Numbered from the stretch's first letter, positions 27,687 through 37,918 are shown. The stretch is DNA of 64,000 bases from Sporomusa termitida (GCF_007641255.1 NZ_CP036259.1:1178001-1242000), one strand, 5' to 3'. Made by a program: numbers and translations. The notes: generated from the letters alone by a model not told the origin.

Positions 27687-28484
27687 ATGAGCAAAGAAAT
27701 GGCAGTCGGACAGGATCAAATAGCCGCTATTGTTAAGGCTTGGGCGAATGCAAAAGAACTTGTTGTGTTTACCGGGGCCGGTATGAGTACTGAGTCCGGG
27801 CTGCCTGATTTTAGGTCTGCCCAGGGACTATGGAAAGTGCGCCCCGAAAGTTTGGCAACTATGGCGGCACTACAACAACAGCCCGATGAATTCTACTTTT
27901 TCTATCAGTGGCGTATAGCAAAGCTATGGGATGCTGCGCCTAATCAAGGCCACCAAGCGCTGGCTGCATTACAGCAAAAAGGGAATATGGTCATAATAAC
28001 GCAAAATGTAGACGGTTTGCATCAACGAGCCGGCGCCGAAAATGTTGTGGAATTGCATGGTTCCTTGCGGACCGTTCAGTGTCTGCATTGCTATGCCGAA
28101 TATGATAGCAGAAAGCTGCTGCCGCAGTACTCAGGCTGGGAAGAAGACTATCAGCAGGGGCATTATCGTTATGGTGACGAGTGTCTATGTGCCAAATGTG
28201 CCGGCTTATTACGCCCTGATGTAGTTTTGTTTGGTGAGAACTTACCGGACAAAGCATGGGAAGCAGCAGTAAAGCATAGTAAAAACGCTGACTTTTATGT
28301 GGTGCTTGGTTCATCATTAGTGGTGTCACCGGCCAATTATTTACCACAGCTAGCCTTGCAAAAGGGAGCAAAATTATTGATTATCAACCAAGAGCCAACC
28401 CCGCTGGACAGTTCGGCAGCATGGGTTATTAATAGCAGCATTGGCAGTGTGTTAAGTGCCATAAAGGCTAAAATAGTTAGTTAA
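27687..28484 (+). CDS. Sir2-family NAD-dependent protein deacylase (sirtuin)
   Basis: The 265-residue protein has the sirtuin NAD-binding motifs FTGAGMSTESGLPDFR near residue 25 and TQNVDGLHQRAG near 110, with the catalytic His in VELHG. The small domain carries four cysteines in CLHC and CAKC pairs for zinc. It removes acyl groups from lysines, using NAD. The start follows GGGGGGAG. A fragment of this gene has been copied to 20917-21049. Confidence 0.94.
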   Translation: MSKEMAVGQDQIAAIVKAWANAKELVVFTGAGMSTESGLPDFRSAQGLWKVRPESLATMAALQQQPDEFYFFYQWRIAKLWDAAPNQGHQALAALQQKGNMVIITQNVDGLHQRAGAENVVELHGSLRTVQCLHCYAEYDSRKLLPQYSGWEEDYQQGHYRYGDECLCAKCAGLLRPDVVLFGENLPDKAWEAAVKHSKNADFYVVLGSSLVVSPANYLPQLALQKGAKLLIINQEPTPLDSSAAWVINSSIGSVLSAIKAKIVS

Positions 28485-28610
28485 GGCTGGCGCTAATGAT
28501 ACCGCCGGCTTTTTTTATGCCTGTCTGCATCAGCCCGGGCAGTGCTTTGGCGAAATAGATGTAAAAAGTTTTTAATGAAACAGAAGAGAACAGGAACTAT
28601 GTTCCTGTTC
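28484..28610 (+). terminator. Terminator and second hairpin after sir2
   Basis: A stem GGCTGGC...GCCGGC with seven T residues ends near 28517. A second perfect 10-bp hairpin, GAACAGGAAC with GTTCCTGTTC, lies at 28588-28610. Confidence 0.8.
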
Positions 28611-28656
28611 TTATTGATTTCCGCAGAGTGATAAGTGCAATATAATGGGATAAAAT

Positions 28657-30355
28657 GACTCAAGGGGACGGTTCGAAAGCACTGAAAAAGTCAATAAAGC
28701 AAGCGCCCCTGAATTATGGTAAAATATAACGGTAGATATTTGCGTAATGGAGGGGCTTGCCTTGCTAAAAAATGTGCCGCACCAATTAAGTATATATAGC
28801 GTGCTCTATGATAAAATTCCCAGTAATCATATTCTGAAGATTATCGCTGGTAATGTGGATTTTAGCTTCATTAACGAGTTGCTGAAGGATTCGTACTGCC
28901 AGCATCTGGGGAGGCCGGCCAAAGAACCGGAAATGCTGGCCAAGATCCTCATTTTGCAATATCTATATAACTTATCCGATGTCAAAGTCATAGAAGAAGC
29001 CCGATTAAACTTAGCCTATATGTGGTTTTTGGGACTCAATCCCGAAGAGGATCTGCCGGACGCCAGCCTGCTGGCCAAGTTTAGGAAACATAGACTAAAA
29101 GAAACCAGTGTGGATGATATGATTCAGGAAGTGGTTCGCCAGTGTGTGGAAAAAGGCATAATTAAAGGAACCGGACTAAGCATTGACGCCACGCATACCC
29201 AGGCCAATACTAAAAAAAAAGTGCCGGAAAGAATCATGAAGCATCTGGGAAGAAGAATCATAAGGGCCATTGAGAAAGAAAACGGGGTAATCCCCGCCGA
29301 GCTCATTAGCGAAGTTCCCGACTATAAGCTCATAGAAGACCACAACGAAGCGAAGCAGAAAATGAAGTCCTATGTGGAAGAACTGATCGGGAAAACCGAA
29401 AGCCATGTCGATTTGTCTATCCTGCCCAACAGCCAACAAGCGGTTAACGAAGCCAAAGAAATCCTGGAAGATCCGAAATTTATGGTCCAAAAAGGAGTCC
29501 GATCGCTGGTAGACAAAGAGGCGCGCGTAGGCTACAAATCAAAAACAGACAGCTTTTACGGCTATAAAGTAGAATTTGCCATGCTCCCGGAAACAAGGAT
29601 CATTACGGCGGTAACAGTGGAAAGCGGCGCCTATGTGGACGGCAGCCAATTTGAGGAATTGTATCAGCGAAGTAAAGCCTGCGGCTTACCCATCCAAGAG
29701 GTGTATGGAGATAAGGCCTATTTTCGCAAACCGATCTTAGATACCTTACAAACCGAGGCGGTAGAAGCCATCATTCCCGTAAACGCCTGTGTCTACAAGC
29801 TAGACGAAAGCCGTTTTAGTTACAACAAAGACAGCGACCAGTGGTTTTGCGAAATGGGCAATCATACCGAGAAGAAAGTGCGCCAAAAATACAAGAACAA
29901 AAATGACGTGTACCGCTATCATTTTGTGAAATCGCACTGTGTGCAGTGTCCGCAACGGCTGACCTGTGCTGGCAAGAATACGAAGAAAAAAGTACTGCGC
30001 GTCAGTGAACACTGCGCGCAATATTACGAACATAGTCAGCTTGCCAAGAGCGATCAGTTCAAGCTAAAGTACAAAAAGCGAGCCAGCCATGAGTGGAAGA
30101 ACGGGGAAATGAAACGTTTCCATGGATTAGACCGTGCACGGGGGTATGGTCTAAAAAGCATGTCCCTGCAAGCCAAACTGACGGCCTTAGCCGTAAATTT
30201 GAAAAGGATAGCAGCCCTGATATCCTTTTGCGGCCATGCGTTTATGCAACAAATTGTCAATTTTGCAGCCTATTGCCGATTGACTCCGATTTTTACCCAA
30301 GGTTAGTTAAAAAAAACAGGCTTATATCAGTGGTTTCGAACCGTCCCCTTGAGTC
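28657..30355 (+). mobile_element. IS1182-family insertion sequence, copy B (intact)
   Basis: The 1699-base element has terminal inverted repeats of about 29 bases; the tip reads GACTCAAGGGGACGGTTCG and only one or two positions mismatch. It carries one intact transposase gene. It separates the sir2 gene from the oleate hydratase gene. The near identity to copy A points to recent transposition. Confidence 0.95.
28762..30306 (+). CDS. IS1182-family transposase
   Basis: The roughly 514-residue transposase has an N-terminal DUF772-type domain (LGRPAKEPEMLAKILILQY), a DDE-type core with GLSIDATHTQANT and VYGDKAYF, and a C-terminal part with a four-cysteine patch (CVQCPQRLTC). The TTG at 28762 has GGAGGGG seven bases upstream; an ATG at 28747 in the same frame overlaps that site and is less likely. 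It should be functional, unlike copy A. Confidence 0.9.
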   Translation: MLKNVPHQLSIYSVLYDKIPSNHILKIIAGNVDFSFINELLKDSYCQHLGRPAKEPEMLAKILILQYLYNLSDVKVIEEARLNLAYMWFLGLNPEEDLPDASLLAKFRKHRLKETSVDDMIQEVVRQCVEKGIIKGTGLSIDATHTQANTKKKVPERIMKHLGRRIIRAIEKENGVIPAELISEVPDYKLIEDHNEAKQKMKSYVEELIGKTESHVDLSILPNSQQAVNEAKEILEDPKFMVQKGVRSLVDKEARVGYKSKTDSFYGYKVEFAMLPETRIITAVTVESGAYVDGSQFEELYQRSKACGLPIQEVYGDKAYFRKPILDTLQTEAVEAIIPVNACVYKLDESRFSYNKDSDQWFCEMGNHTEKKVRQKYKNKNDVYRYHFVKSHCVQCPQRLTCAGKNTKKKVLRVSEHCAQYYEHSQLAKSDQFKLKYKKRASHEWKNGEMKRFHGLDRARGYGLKSMSLQAKLTALAVNLKRIAALISFCGHAFMQQIVNFAAYCRLTPIFTQG

Positions 30356-30421
30356 TGTGCAAGTATATTTCTCAGCATTTCTCTAAAACTAATGCTGATT
30401 TTACAAAGGAGTGATCTCAGC

Positions 30422-32191
30422 ATGTATTATAGCAGCGGGAACTATGAAGCGTTTGCCCGGCCGGAGAAACCGGCAGATGTAGATAAAAAGTCGGCCTATC
30501 TTGTCGGCTCCGGTCTGGCGTCCTTAGCGGCTGCCTGTTTTCTGGTACGTGACGGCCAAATGAAAGGGGAACGAATCCATGTCCTGGAGGAGTTAAACAT
30601 TGCCGGCGGCGCTTGTGACGGAATCATTGACAGTCAGAAGGGCTTTATTATCCGCGGCGGGCGGGAAATGGAAAATCATTTTGAATGCCTGTGGGATCTG
30701 TTCCGGTCTATACCCTCGCTGGAAATAGAAGGCTATTCTGTTTTGGACGAATTCTACCGGCTGAATAAAAAAGACCCGAATTATTCTCTCATGCGAGTGA
30801 CGGTCAAGCGGGGGCAGGATGCCCGGACTGACGGAAAATTTGGCCTCAGCGATAAAGCGGCTTTGGAAATTGTAAAATTATTTTTTTCCCGTGACGAAGA
30901 TTTATATGATAAGAAGATAGCCGACGTTTTTTCCGAAGATTTCTTTGTGTCGAATTTCTGGCTTTATTGGCGAACCATGTTTGCTTTTGCAGAGTGGCAC
31001 AGTGCGTTGGAAATGAAGCTTTACATTCAGCGTTTCATCCATCACATCGGTGGATTGCCGGATTTGTCCGCTTTGAAATTTACCAAATACAATCAGTATG
31101 AATCATTGATTCAACCCATGGTAAAATACCTTGAGACTTACGGCGTACAGTTTCATTACGGCAGCCGGGTAACCAATGTAGTTTTTGATATTCACGGCAA
31201 GAAAAAGACGGCCGTAAAATTGATGTATTGGCAGGGGGGCGAAGAAAAAGCGATTGACTTAACCAAAGATGATCTGGTATTTGTTACCAATGGCAGTTGC
31301 ACGGAAAATTCGACATTCGGTGATGACCGGCACGCTCCGGTACCAAACAATTCCAGTGGCGGCTGCTGGGAGCTCTGGCGAAATATTGCCAAACAAGACC
31401 CGGCTTTTGGCCGGCCTGATAAATTCTGCACCGATCTAAACGCTACCAGGTGGGAATCGGCGACGATTACTACCCTTGATAACCGTATTCCGCCCTTTAT
31501 TGAAAAAATTTGCAAACGCGATCCTTTTAGCGGCAGGGTAGTGACAGGCGGCATCGTTACAGTCCGGGATTCTAACTGGCTTATCAGCTATACGCTGAAC
31601 CGTCAGCCGCATTTCAAGGAGCAGCCCCAACAGCAGCTGGTTGTGTGGCTGTATGGGTTGTTTATAGATGTCCCGGGCAACTACATTAAAAAGCCGATGC
31701 AGGAATGCACCGGCACGGAAATCGTAGCAGAATGGCTGTATCATTTGGGCGTGCCGGAACAGGAGATTCATGCTATGGCCGTGCAGTCTGCTCGTTGTAT
31801 TCCTTGCCTGATGCCATACATAACGGCCTTCTTTATGCCCAGAACAAAAGGGGACAGGCCCAGGGTGGTGCCGGAGGGCTGCGTGAATTTGGCCTTTATC
31901 GGTCAGTTTGCAGATACCGAACGGGATACAGTATTTACCACCGAATATTCGGTACGGACAGCGATGGAGGCGGTTTATACACTACTGAATATAAGCCGCG
32001 GCGTACCGGAAGTCTTTGCTTCCTGCTACGATATTCGTGTTCTCTTAGAGGCTACCTCCCAAATGCTGGACGGGAAAAAGCTGACTGATATAAAACTTCC
32101 TTTTATACTAAGTTTAATAGAGAAAAATGTGTTGCATAAAATCTCCGGTACGCTTATTGAGGAGCTGCTGAAAAAGTATAAGCTTATATAA
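30422..32191 (+). CDS. ohyA: Oleate hydratase
   Basis: The 589-residue protein belongs to the oleate hydratase (myosin-cross-reactive antigen) family. It adds water to the double bond of oleic and related acids to form 10-hydroxy fatty acids, using FAD as a structural cofactor. The FAD-binding [14 protein letters not shown] lies near residue 29 and the substrate-loop segment [15 protein letters not shown] near residue 80. Length fits the family. The ATG at 30422 has AAAGGAG eleven bases upstream. A role in detoxifying unsaturated fatty acids is known for the family. Confidence 0.94.
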   Translation: MYYSSGNYEAFARPEKPADVDKKSAYLVGSGLASLAAACFLVRDGQMKGERIHVLEELNIAGGACDGIIDSQKGFIIRGGREMENHFECLWDLFRSIPSLEIEGYSVLDEFYRLNKKDPNYSLMRVTVKRGQDARTDGKFGLSDKAALEIVKLFFSRDEDLYDKKIADVFSEDFFVSNFWLYWRTMFAFAEWHSALEMKLYIQRFIHHIGGLPDLSALKFTKYNQYESLIQPMVKYLETYGVQFHYGSRVTNVVFDIHGKKKTAVKLMYWQGGEEKAIDLTKDDLVFVTNGSCTENSTFGDDRHAPVPNNSSGGCWELWRNIAKQDPAFGRPDKFCTDLNATRWESATITTLDNRIPPFIEKICKRDPFSGRVVTGGIVTVRDSNWLISYTLNRQPHFKEQPQQQLVVWLYGLFIDVPGNYIKKPMQECTGTEIVAEWLYHLGVPEQEIHAMAVQSARCIPCLMPYITAFFMPRTKGDRPRVVPEGCVNLAFIGQFADTERDTVFTTEYSVRTAMEAVYTLLNISRGVPEVFASCYDIRVLLEATSQMLDGKKLTDIKLPFILSLIEKNVLHKISGTLIEELLKKYKLI

Positions 32192-32307
32192 ATCAGGCAT
32201 CACTAACTTCTTTAACCGTCAGCCATATTTTGACGTTATCCCTGCAATCTGACGGGGCAGGATAATTCTTCTGACTTTCCGGACAAGGAAAGCGGGCTAG
32301 TAGTCGG

Positions 32308-32379
32308 AAATCCTGCAAATTTATTAAAACATTGCAGGATTTTTGCACTTTTTTGGGAATGTATTGGGGTATAGGCACC
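32308..32379. repeat. 72-bp dispersed repeat, copy 2
   Basis: This matches 27115-27186 with the same AAATCCTGC hairpin and the same TTTTTTGGGAA tail. It lies in a 322-base gap after ohyA in which I see no gene. Confidence 0.75.
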
Positions 32380-32513
32380 GCAGGATGATGACAGACAGGC
32401 CATGCGCCGGCGTAAGTTTAAGAGCAAAGATTCCGCGAGATCTATAACAGTAACTGATTACAGGCAATGATGAGAAAAAAATCGATCTATTTCTTCAAGG
32501 GAGAGCAGCTTAT

Positions 32514-32978
32514 ATGAAAAAGTCTGTAGCATTCGTATTGTTAGTTTGCATGGCAGTATTCTGGGGTTCAACAGTGGCAACGGCAGGTCCGGCGCCGGCA
32601 TTAACTAAGGTTGATATCCACGCTTTTACAGCTCAAAGCTATAATTATCAGTGGAAACTTACCCCGGCCAGCTATCCTAAAAGTATGAATGCCTATTCAT
32701 TTTCAGGCTCAGAGCTGTATATGGATGTTATATATGGCGGCATTCCCAACTGGAACCTTACTTTCATAAAGGTAAATGGAACACAATACAAGCATTCACA
32801 ACTCTTTGATCACCAATTCTTTATTACTAATAGCGGGGGAAGCGTTGTCGGTTACAAGATCATTTACAAAATACCGCCAACATATCTGTCTGCTTCTAAC
32901 ACTGTCAGCGTCACTTCGCGTGGAACAAACGGCGGATCAAGAGACAGCATAGCAACCAATATTAAATTTGTAAAATAA
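32514..32978 (+). CDS. Secreted protein of unknown function, 154 residues
   Basis: A clear Sec signal peptide (KKSVAFVLLVCMAVFWGS) with likely cleavage after ATA near residue 23 is followed by a beta-rich domain of about 130 residues with many Tyr, Ser and Asn. No cysteine occurs in the mature part and no catalytic motif is evident. The ATG follows AAGGGAGAG. It could be an extracellular or periplasmic binding or adhesin-like domain. I do not recognise a family. Confidence 0.65.
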   Translation: MKKSVAFVLLVCMAVFWGSTVATAGPAPALTKVDIHAFTAQSYNYQWKLTPASYPKSMNAYSFSGSELYMDVIYGGIPNWNLTFIKVNGTQYKHSQLFDHQFFITNSGGSVVGYKIIYKIPPTYLSASNTVSVTSRGTNGGSRDSIATNIKFVK

Positions 32979-33025
32979 ATAATCCTGGAGGGACAGGGGG
33001 ACGGAAAAGTAAAAGTTGAGCAAAT

Positions 33026-33181
33026 GACTCAAGAGAACCGTCCGTAACCACTGAAAAAGTCAATATTAAAACCGATTTCCTACAATATATTGAGAATGAA
33101 ATTATATTGGACAACTATATATAGTATGTATTCGAGGACGAGTGGCACTTTTTCAGCAGTTTCGAACCGTCCCCCTGAGTC
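33026..33181. mobile_element. MITE with IS1182-like ends
   Basis: A 156-base non-coding element begins GACTCAAGAGAACCGTCC and ends with TTTCGAACCGTCCCCCTGAGTC. Just inside both ends it has CTGAAAAAGT, which in the full elements occurs only behind the left tip. It contains no reading frame of note. Confidence 0.75.
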
Positions 33182-33185
33182 AGAG

Positions 33186-34085
33186 TCAGAGAATTTTTTT
33201 AGCCTGCATAAATTCATCGACCACTTTGGGCAGATACTTGCCTTTGAGGTACCCCAGACAAAAGGTCTGATACAGGTTAAAATTCTTGATCCTAAAATAC
33301 GCGACTCTGTCCTTTTGGGGGGCATTATAAGCAATAACATCCAGCATAAAGGTAACCCCATACCCTTCCGCCACCAGGGCATGGGCTGTATCCAAATTGG
33401 AGGTTTCCAAACCGATATTGGGGGTAAAGCCGGCTTCGCTGCAGGCCTCAAGCACTGTCTTTCTGATCATGCGTCCGGGCTGGAGAACAATAAATTCCTC
33501 AAGGGCCAGCTCTTTCAGATCAAGCTCGGGATATTGCCGGCCCTGGCCGGGATGGCGTTGGCTTAGCGGGTGATTTATGGGCAGGGCCAGCAGGATATCC
33601 ATGTTAAAGATAGGCCGGTATTCAAGCTGGGGATTGTTATTCGGCAAGGTAATGGCAAAGTCAACAGAATTTTTAAGCAGCAGGGTTTCCAGTTCTGTCA
33701 GACTGGCTGGTTTAATAGTGAGTTGAATGCCCGGGTATTTTTTGCGGAATTTTGGTAAAACCATAGGCAGATAATAGCGTTCGGCCAGATGGGTTACACC
33801 AATAACCAGGGCGCCGCGTTTGTATTCGGCTATATCCTGGATTTGCTGATAGAGTTCTTTGTTGATGGTTAGTATTTTGTGAGCTGTCTCTACAAATACT
33901 TTGCCGGCATAGGTAGGCTTTAACGGTATGGTAGAGCGGTCAAACAAGGGGGTCCCCAGCTTGTTTTCGATCTTATTCAAGGCATGGCTGAGGGTGGACT
34001 GAGCAACAAATAACTGGTTGGCGGCATTGGATATGCTCTGTTCCTCCGCTATTTTTACAACATACTGAAGCTCTTTAATGTTCAC
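33186..34085 (-). CDS. LysR-family transcriptional regulator
   Basis: The 299-residue protein has the LysR helix-turn-helix (NIKELQYVVKIAEEQSISNA then LFVAQSTLSHALNKIE) and a C-terminal substrate-binding fold. The GTG start at 34085 follows GGGGTG. It is divergent from the peptide-transport operon. The shared intergenic region and a repeated palindrome (34113, 39977) indicate that it controls both the transporter and the deacylase gene cluster. Its effector is unknown; an amino acid or N-acyl amino acid is likely. Confidence 0.92.
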   Translation of the reverse strand: MNIKELQYVVKIAEEQSISNAANQLFVAQSTLSHALNKIENKLGTPLFDRSTIPLKPTYAGKVFVETAHKILTINKELYQQIQDIAEYKRGALVIGVTHLAERYYLPMVLPKFRKKYPGIQLTIKPASLTELETLLLKNSVDFAITLPNNNPQLEYRPIFNMDILLALPINHPLSQRHPGQGRQYPELDLKELALEEFIVLQPGRMIRKTVLEACSEAGFTPNIGLETSNLDTAHALVAEGYGVTFMLDVIAYNAPQKDRVAYFRIKNFNLYQTFCLGYLKGKYLPKVVDEFMQAKKIL

Positions 34086-34112
34086 GTATTTTCACCCCAA
34101 TACAATTAACAT

Positions 34113-34178
34113 ATGAATAAAAATCATAATATTTATGTCATTATATCATTTGACAGCATAATCGGAAAGGGCTATACT
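34113..34178 (+). promoter_or_regulatory. LysR-type operator and promoter of the transport operon
   Basis: The palindrome ATGAATAAAAATCAT (34113-34127, T-N11-A type) lies 22 bases before a promoter with TTGACA (34150-34155) and TATACT (34173-34178), spacer 17. The same palindrome recurs at 39977-39991. Confidence 0.7.
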
Positions 34179-34514
34179 TTACTCATACAAAATAATTAAT
34201 TTGCAGGAAAGCAAAGGCGCTTTTTAAGGACTATGGACTATAGGCTTAAAGGCGTTTTTTTTATTACTGCAGGCAGTGCAAAAAGGGAGAAGCACCGGCA
34301 AGCTGTAAGGATTTTGTTTTATTGAAAAATACAGACGCCGGTACGGTGGCCACAGCTCATAAGAATACTGGTAAGTCAAAGGAGACTTCGCAGTTACGAC
34401 AGCGGTGTCTATTTTTTATTACTATCGGTTTGCCGGCTGAACCGACAGTGGATAACTGGCTGCTGTCTTTCTTAAGATCACAGCATCAGAATAGAAAAAT
34501 AGGAGGGGTTCTAC
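34179..34514 (+). other. Long leader of the transport operon
   Basis: About 330 bases separate the promoter from the first gene. A run of eight T residues after GGCGTT near 34252-34262 could be part of an attenuator. No known riboswitch or convincing gene is seen. Confidence 0.35.
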
Positions 34515-36071
34515 ATGATTCGATGTAAATGGCTTTTGGCAGTAATCGCAGTACTGGTTTTGTTGGTAACAACCGCTTGCTCTAATTCTGCCCCCGAGTC
34601 AGGCAAAAAGGAAAAAAACGAGCTGAAAGTGGCAATATCGGGAGCGCCGCCAACACTGGATCTGCACAAAACCACTACGCTGATTGCCCAAAAAGTGGGC
34701 TGGCATATCTTTGACACTTTGGTTACTCTTGATGAAAATTACCAAGTGGTGCCTATGCTGGCTGAGAAATTTGAGATCAGCCCCGACGGAAAAACCATTA
34801 CCCTGCCGCTGCGCAAGGACATTGCTTTCCATAATGGCAAGGCTATGACAGCCGAGGATGTGCTGGCCTCTATTAACCGCTGGCGCAAGTATTCTTCTCT
34901 GGGGAAAGCCAATCTGGGACAAGCCGAGATTACCGCGCCTGATAAAGATACTATTGTCATAAAGCTGCCGGCACCGTCAAATGCCGTGCTCTTCTCCCTG
35001 GCTTATCCCTCGCAGGGGGCATCCATTATGCCGAAAGAGGTTATTGATGAAGCCGGCGACGGAAATGTCAAGCAGTTTGTTGGCACAGGGCCGTTCCAGT
35101 TTGTTGAGTGGAAGCAGGATCAATACATTCACTTGAAAAAGTTTGACGGTTTTAAACCACGCCCAGAACCCGCCAGCGGCCTTGGCGGTAAACGGGAAGC
35201 CCTGGTAACGGATCTCTATTTCATCCCTGTGGGCGATAATGCGACAAGGGTCGCCGGTGTACAAACCGGCGAATACGATATAGCCGATGAGATCCCCTTT
35301 GATAATTATCAAATGTTAAAAAGCAGTGCTGGTTTGAAAACAGATATTGCCCAGGATACGACCTATCTGAATCTGGTGTTTAATAAGAAAAATCCGCTGT
35401 TTGCCAATGTTAAAGCCCGCCAGGCAGTGGCTGCCGCCTTGGATATGGATTCCATTATGCAAGCTGTAACAGGAAATCCGGAGTTTTATACACTGGATGC
35501 CGGGCTGGTATTCCCCCAAGATGCCTGGTATGTGGATAACGGCAAGGAAAAATACAATCAGAAAAATACCGAATTGGCCAGGAAGCTGCTGGCAGAGTCC
35601 GGTTACCAGGGAGAGCCGGTAGTGTTTCTGGTAACCCGTGATTTTGATTATATGTATAAAAGCTCTCTGGTTGTTAAGGAACAACTGGAGCAAATCGGGG
35701 TCAATGTCAAACTGGAGGTATATGACTGGGCCACATTAAACGGCAAACGTTCAAACCAGAATGGCTGGGATATGTTTGTGACAACCTCTTCCGGTTTCAG
35801 AGAGCCGACCGCGATCTTATTTCTTGACTCGCGTTTAAAGTGGGCCGGCTGGTATAACAACCCGCAAATGGACAATTTGCTTGATCAGATCCGGGGCAGT
35901 GTAAATTTTGCAGATGCCAAACAAATTTTTGGCCAGGCCCAGGCGCTTTACTGGGAAGAAGTCCCGACAGTCAAGCTCGGCAATATGAACGGGCTGGTAG
36001 TATATCGAAATTATGTACAAGGCTATAAATACTTTATGGAGTCTACATTCTGGAATGTTTCTGTTCAATAA
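34515..36071 (+). CDS. Peptide-type ABC transporter substrate-binding lipoprotein
   Basis: The 518-residue protein is a family-5 solute-binding protein of the DppA/OppA type. It has a lipoprotein signal ending in VTTAC, with Cys22 as the lipidated residue; the position -3 residue is Thr, slightly atypical. The mature protein has the family features PTLDLHKTT, LRKDIAFHNGKAMTAEDV and GTGPFQFVEW. An AGGAGGGG site precedes the ATG. It would deliver peptides, or small N-acyl amino acids, to the permease encoded next. Confidence 0.92.
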   Translation: MIRCKWLLAVIAVLVLLVTTACSNSAPESGKKEKNELKVAISGAPPTLDLHKTTTLIAQKVGWHIFDTLVTLDENYQVVPMLAEKFEISPDGKTITLPLRKDIAFHNGKAMTAEDVLASINRWRKYSSLGKANLGQAEITAPDKDTIVIKLPAPSNAVLFSLAYPSQGASIMPKEVIDEAGDGNVKQFVGTGPFQFVEWKQDQYIHLKKFDGFKPRPEPASGLGGKREALVTDLYFIPVGDNATRVAGVQTGEYDIADEIPFDNYQMLKSSAGLKTDIAQDTTYLNLVFNKKNPLFANVKARQAVAAALDMDSIMQAVTGNPEFYTLDAGLVFPQDAWYVDNGKEKYNQKNTELARKLLAESGYQGEPVVFLVTRDFDYMYKSSLVVKEQLEQIGVNVKLEVYDWATLNGKRSNQNGWDMFVTTSSGFREPTAILFLDSRLKWAGWYNNPQMDNLLDQIRGSVNFADAKQIFGQAQALYWEEVPTVKLGNMNGLVVYRNYVQGYKYFMESTFWNVSVQ

Positions 36072-36092
36072 TCAGCAAGGGGGAAGAGACTT

Positions 36093-37049
36093 ATGCCGCG
36101 CTATATCTGCAAACGAATACTGTCGTTAATTCCCGTGCTTGCCGTTGTTGCGCTGATTGATTTTATTATTATTCATCTGACTCCGGGCGATCCCGCGGTC
36201 ATTATGCTGGGATCAGATGCCTCAGAAGTGGATTTGGCCAAGCTGCGTGAGCAGCTTGGTCTTACTCTGCCAATTTATGTCCAGTTTAGCTATTGGCTTC
36301 TGGGGGCGGTACAGGGAGATCTGGGACGTTCGATTTTTATGGATATGCCGGTCACGCAGGCAATCTGGCAGCACCTGGGGCCTACTGTTTCACTCGCGCT
36401 GCTGGCAGAGATTATAGCGATTTTATTTGCCCTGCCACTGGGGGTTATGGCGGCAACCAGGCGTGGCAGCTGGATTGACCAGCTGTTAATGGTTATCGGG
36501 TTATTGGGAATTTCTATTCCCAGCTTCTGGCTGGGACTCAATTTCATACTACTCTTTGCCGTAAAACTCAACTGGCTGCCGGCAGCAGGTTATCAGCCGC
36601 TGTCCAGTGGTTTGCTGAATCATATTAAGTACTTGCTGCTGCCGGCTCTGTCGCTGGGGATTATGCAGGCTGCCCTGATTGCCCGCATGACCAGAGCCTC
36701 CATGCTGGAGGTACTCAGCGAAAACTACATCCGCACAGCGCAGGCCAAGGGCTTAAAACGGCAGGTTATTATCTATAAGCATGCCCTGAGAAATGCCTTT
36801 ATCCCTATTTTAACGGTAATCGGGCTTACGTTTGCAACCTTGATCGGGGGCGCGGTCGTAACCGAAATGGTTTTCAATATTCCCGGGATTGGCAAGTTAG
36901 TTGTTAATTCGGTTTTACGGCGGGATTATGTGGTGATACAGGGCACGATTCTGATGATTGCCACAGCCTACGTATTTATCAATCTGCTTATTGATATACT
37001 GTACGCTTATATTGATCCGCGTGTTCGCTTCGACGACCAGGCACGATGA
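36093..37049 (+). CDS. Peptide-type ABC transporter permease (DppB-like)
   Basis: The 318-residue protein has about six membrane segments and the typical permease loop with RTAQAKGLKRQVIIYKHALR, the EAA-type motif contacting the ATPases. It begins 21 bases after the binding-protein gene with an AAGGGGGAAG site. It pairs with the second permease gene that follows. Confidence 0.93.
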   Translation: MPRYICKRILSLIPVLAVVALIDFIIIHLTPGDPAVIMLGSDASEVDLAKLREQLGLTLPIYVQFSYWLLGAVQGDLGRSIFMDMPVTQAIWQHLGPTVSLALLAEIIAILFALPLGVMAATRRGSWIDQLLMVIGLLGISIPSFWLGLNFILLFAVKLNWLPAAGYQPLSSGLLNHIKYLLLPALSLGIMQAALIARMTRASMLEVLSENYIRTAQAKGLKRQVIIYKHALRNAFIPILTVIGLTFATLIGGAVVTEMVFNIPGIGKLVVNSVLRRDYVVIQGTILMIATAYVFINLLIDILYAYIDPRVRFDDQAR

Positions 37050-37063
37050 AGGGAGGTTTTGCA

Positions 37064-37918
37064 GTGGAAGCTATTTCAAGAAAAAGACTTATCCTGCGAC
37101 GTTTTTTGGCTAACCGGCTGGCAGTAACCGGGAGTAGCCTGGTCCTGCTGGTGATCCTGATGGCTGTATTGGCACCGTTTATTACGGCGTATGACCCGCT
37201 GGCCATGAAAGTTGCGGACCGGTTGCAGTCTCCCAGTTCAGTGCATTGGTTTGGCACCGATGAGTTTGGCCGTGATGTGTTCAGCCGGGTTATTTACGGC
37301 AGTCAGATTTCCCTGCAGGTGGGGGTGGCTGTTGTTATCATCACCTCACTGGGAGGAATGGTTTTAGGACTGTATTCCGCCTATTACCGCCGGCTGGATA
37401 TGGTGCTTATGAGTATCAATGACGGGCTGATGGCCTTCCCCACAATATTGCTGGCTATTGCCATTCTTGCGGCTTTAGGGCCGACAATACAAAATGTTAT
37501 TATTTCCATCAGTGTGGTTTACATCTCCCGGGTGGCGCGGGCTGTGAGGGCTGCCGCCATTGTGGTGCGGGAACAAACCTATATTGAGGCCATCCGCGCC
37601 TTGGGGGGGACACCGGCCAGGATTATCTGGCGCCATATCGCTCCTAATTGTCTGTCTCCCTTAATTATTCAGGCTACCTTTATTTTTGCCTACGCGATTA
37701 TCATTGAGGCTTCCCTTAGTTTTCTGGGGGCGGGTACGCCGCCGCCGCAGCCCAGCTGGGGTAATATTTTAAACGATGGCCGAACCCTGATACGGCAGGC
37801 CTGGTGGATTATGATCTTTCCCGGCTGTGCTGTTGTTATGACCGTACTTGGCCTGAATCTTATTGGCGACGGCTTGCGGGACTTGCTTGATCCACACACC
37901 AACAAAGCTAAAAGCTGA
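37064..37918 (+). CDS. Peptide-type ABC transporter permease (DppC-like)
   Basis: The roughly 284-residue second permease has a DppC-type N-terminal segment (LAPFITAYDPL, HWFGTDEFGRDVFSRV) and the EAA-type loop IEAIRALGGTPARIIWRHI. A GTG at 37064 with GGGAGG seven bases before it is the probable start; the ATG at 37046 in an ATGA overlap with the previous gene is possible. Confidence 0.93.
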   Translation: MEAISRKRLILRRFLANRLAVTGSSLVLLVILMAVLAPFITAYDPLAMKVADRLQSPSSVHWFGTDEFGRDVFSRVIYGSQISLQVGVAVVIITSLGGMVLGLYSAYYRRLDMVLMSINDGLMAFPTILLAIAILAALGPTIQNVIISISVVYISRVARAVRAAAIVVREQTYIEAIRALGGTPARIIWRHIAPNCLSPLIIQATFIFAYAIIIEASLSFLGAGTPPPQPSWGNILNDGRTLIRQAWWIMIFPGCAVVMTVLGLNLIGDGLRDLLDPHTNKAKS

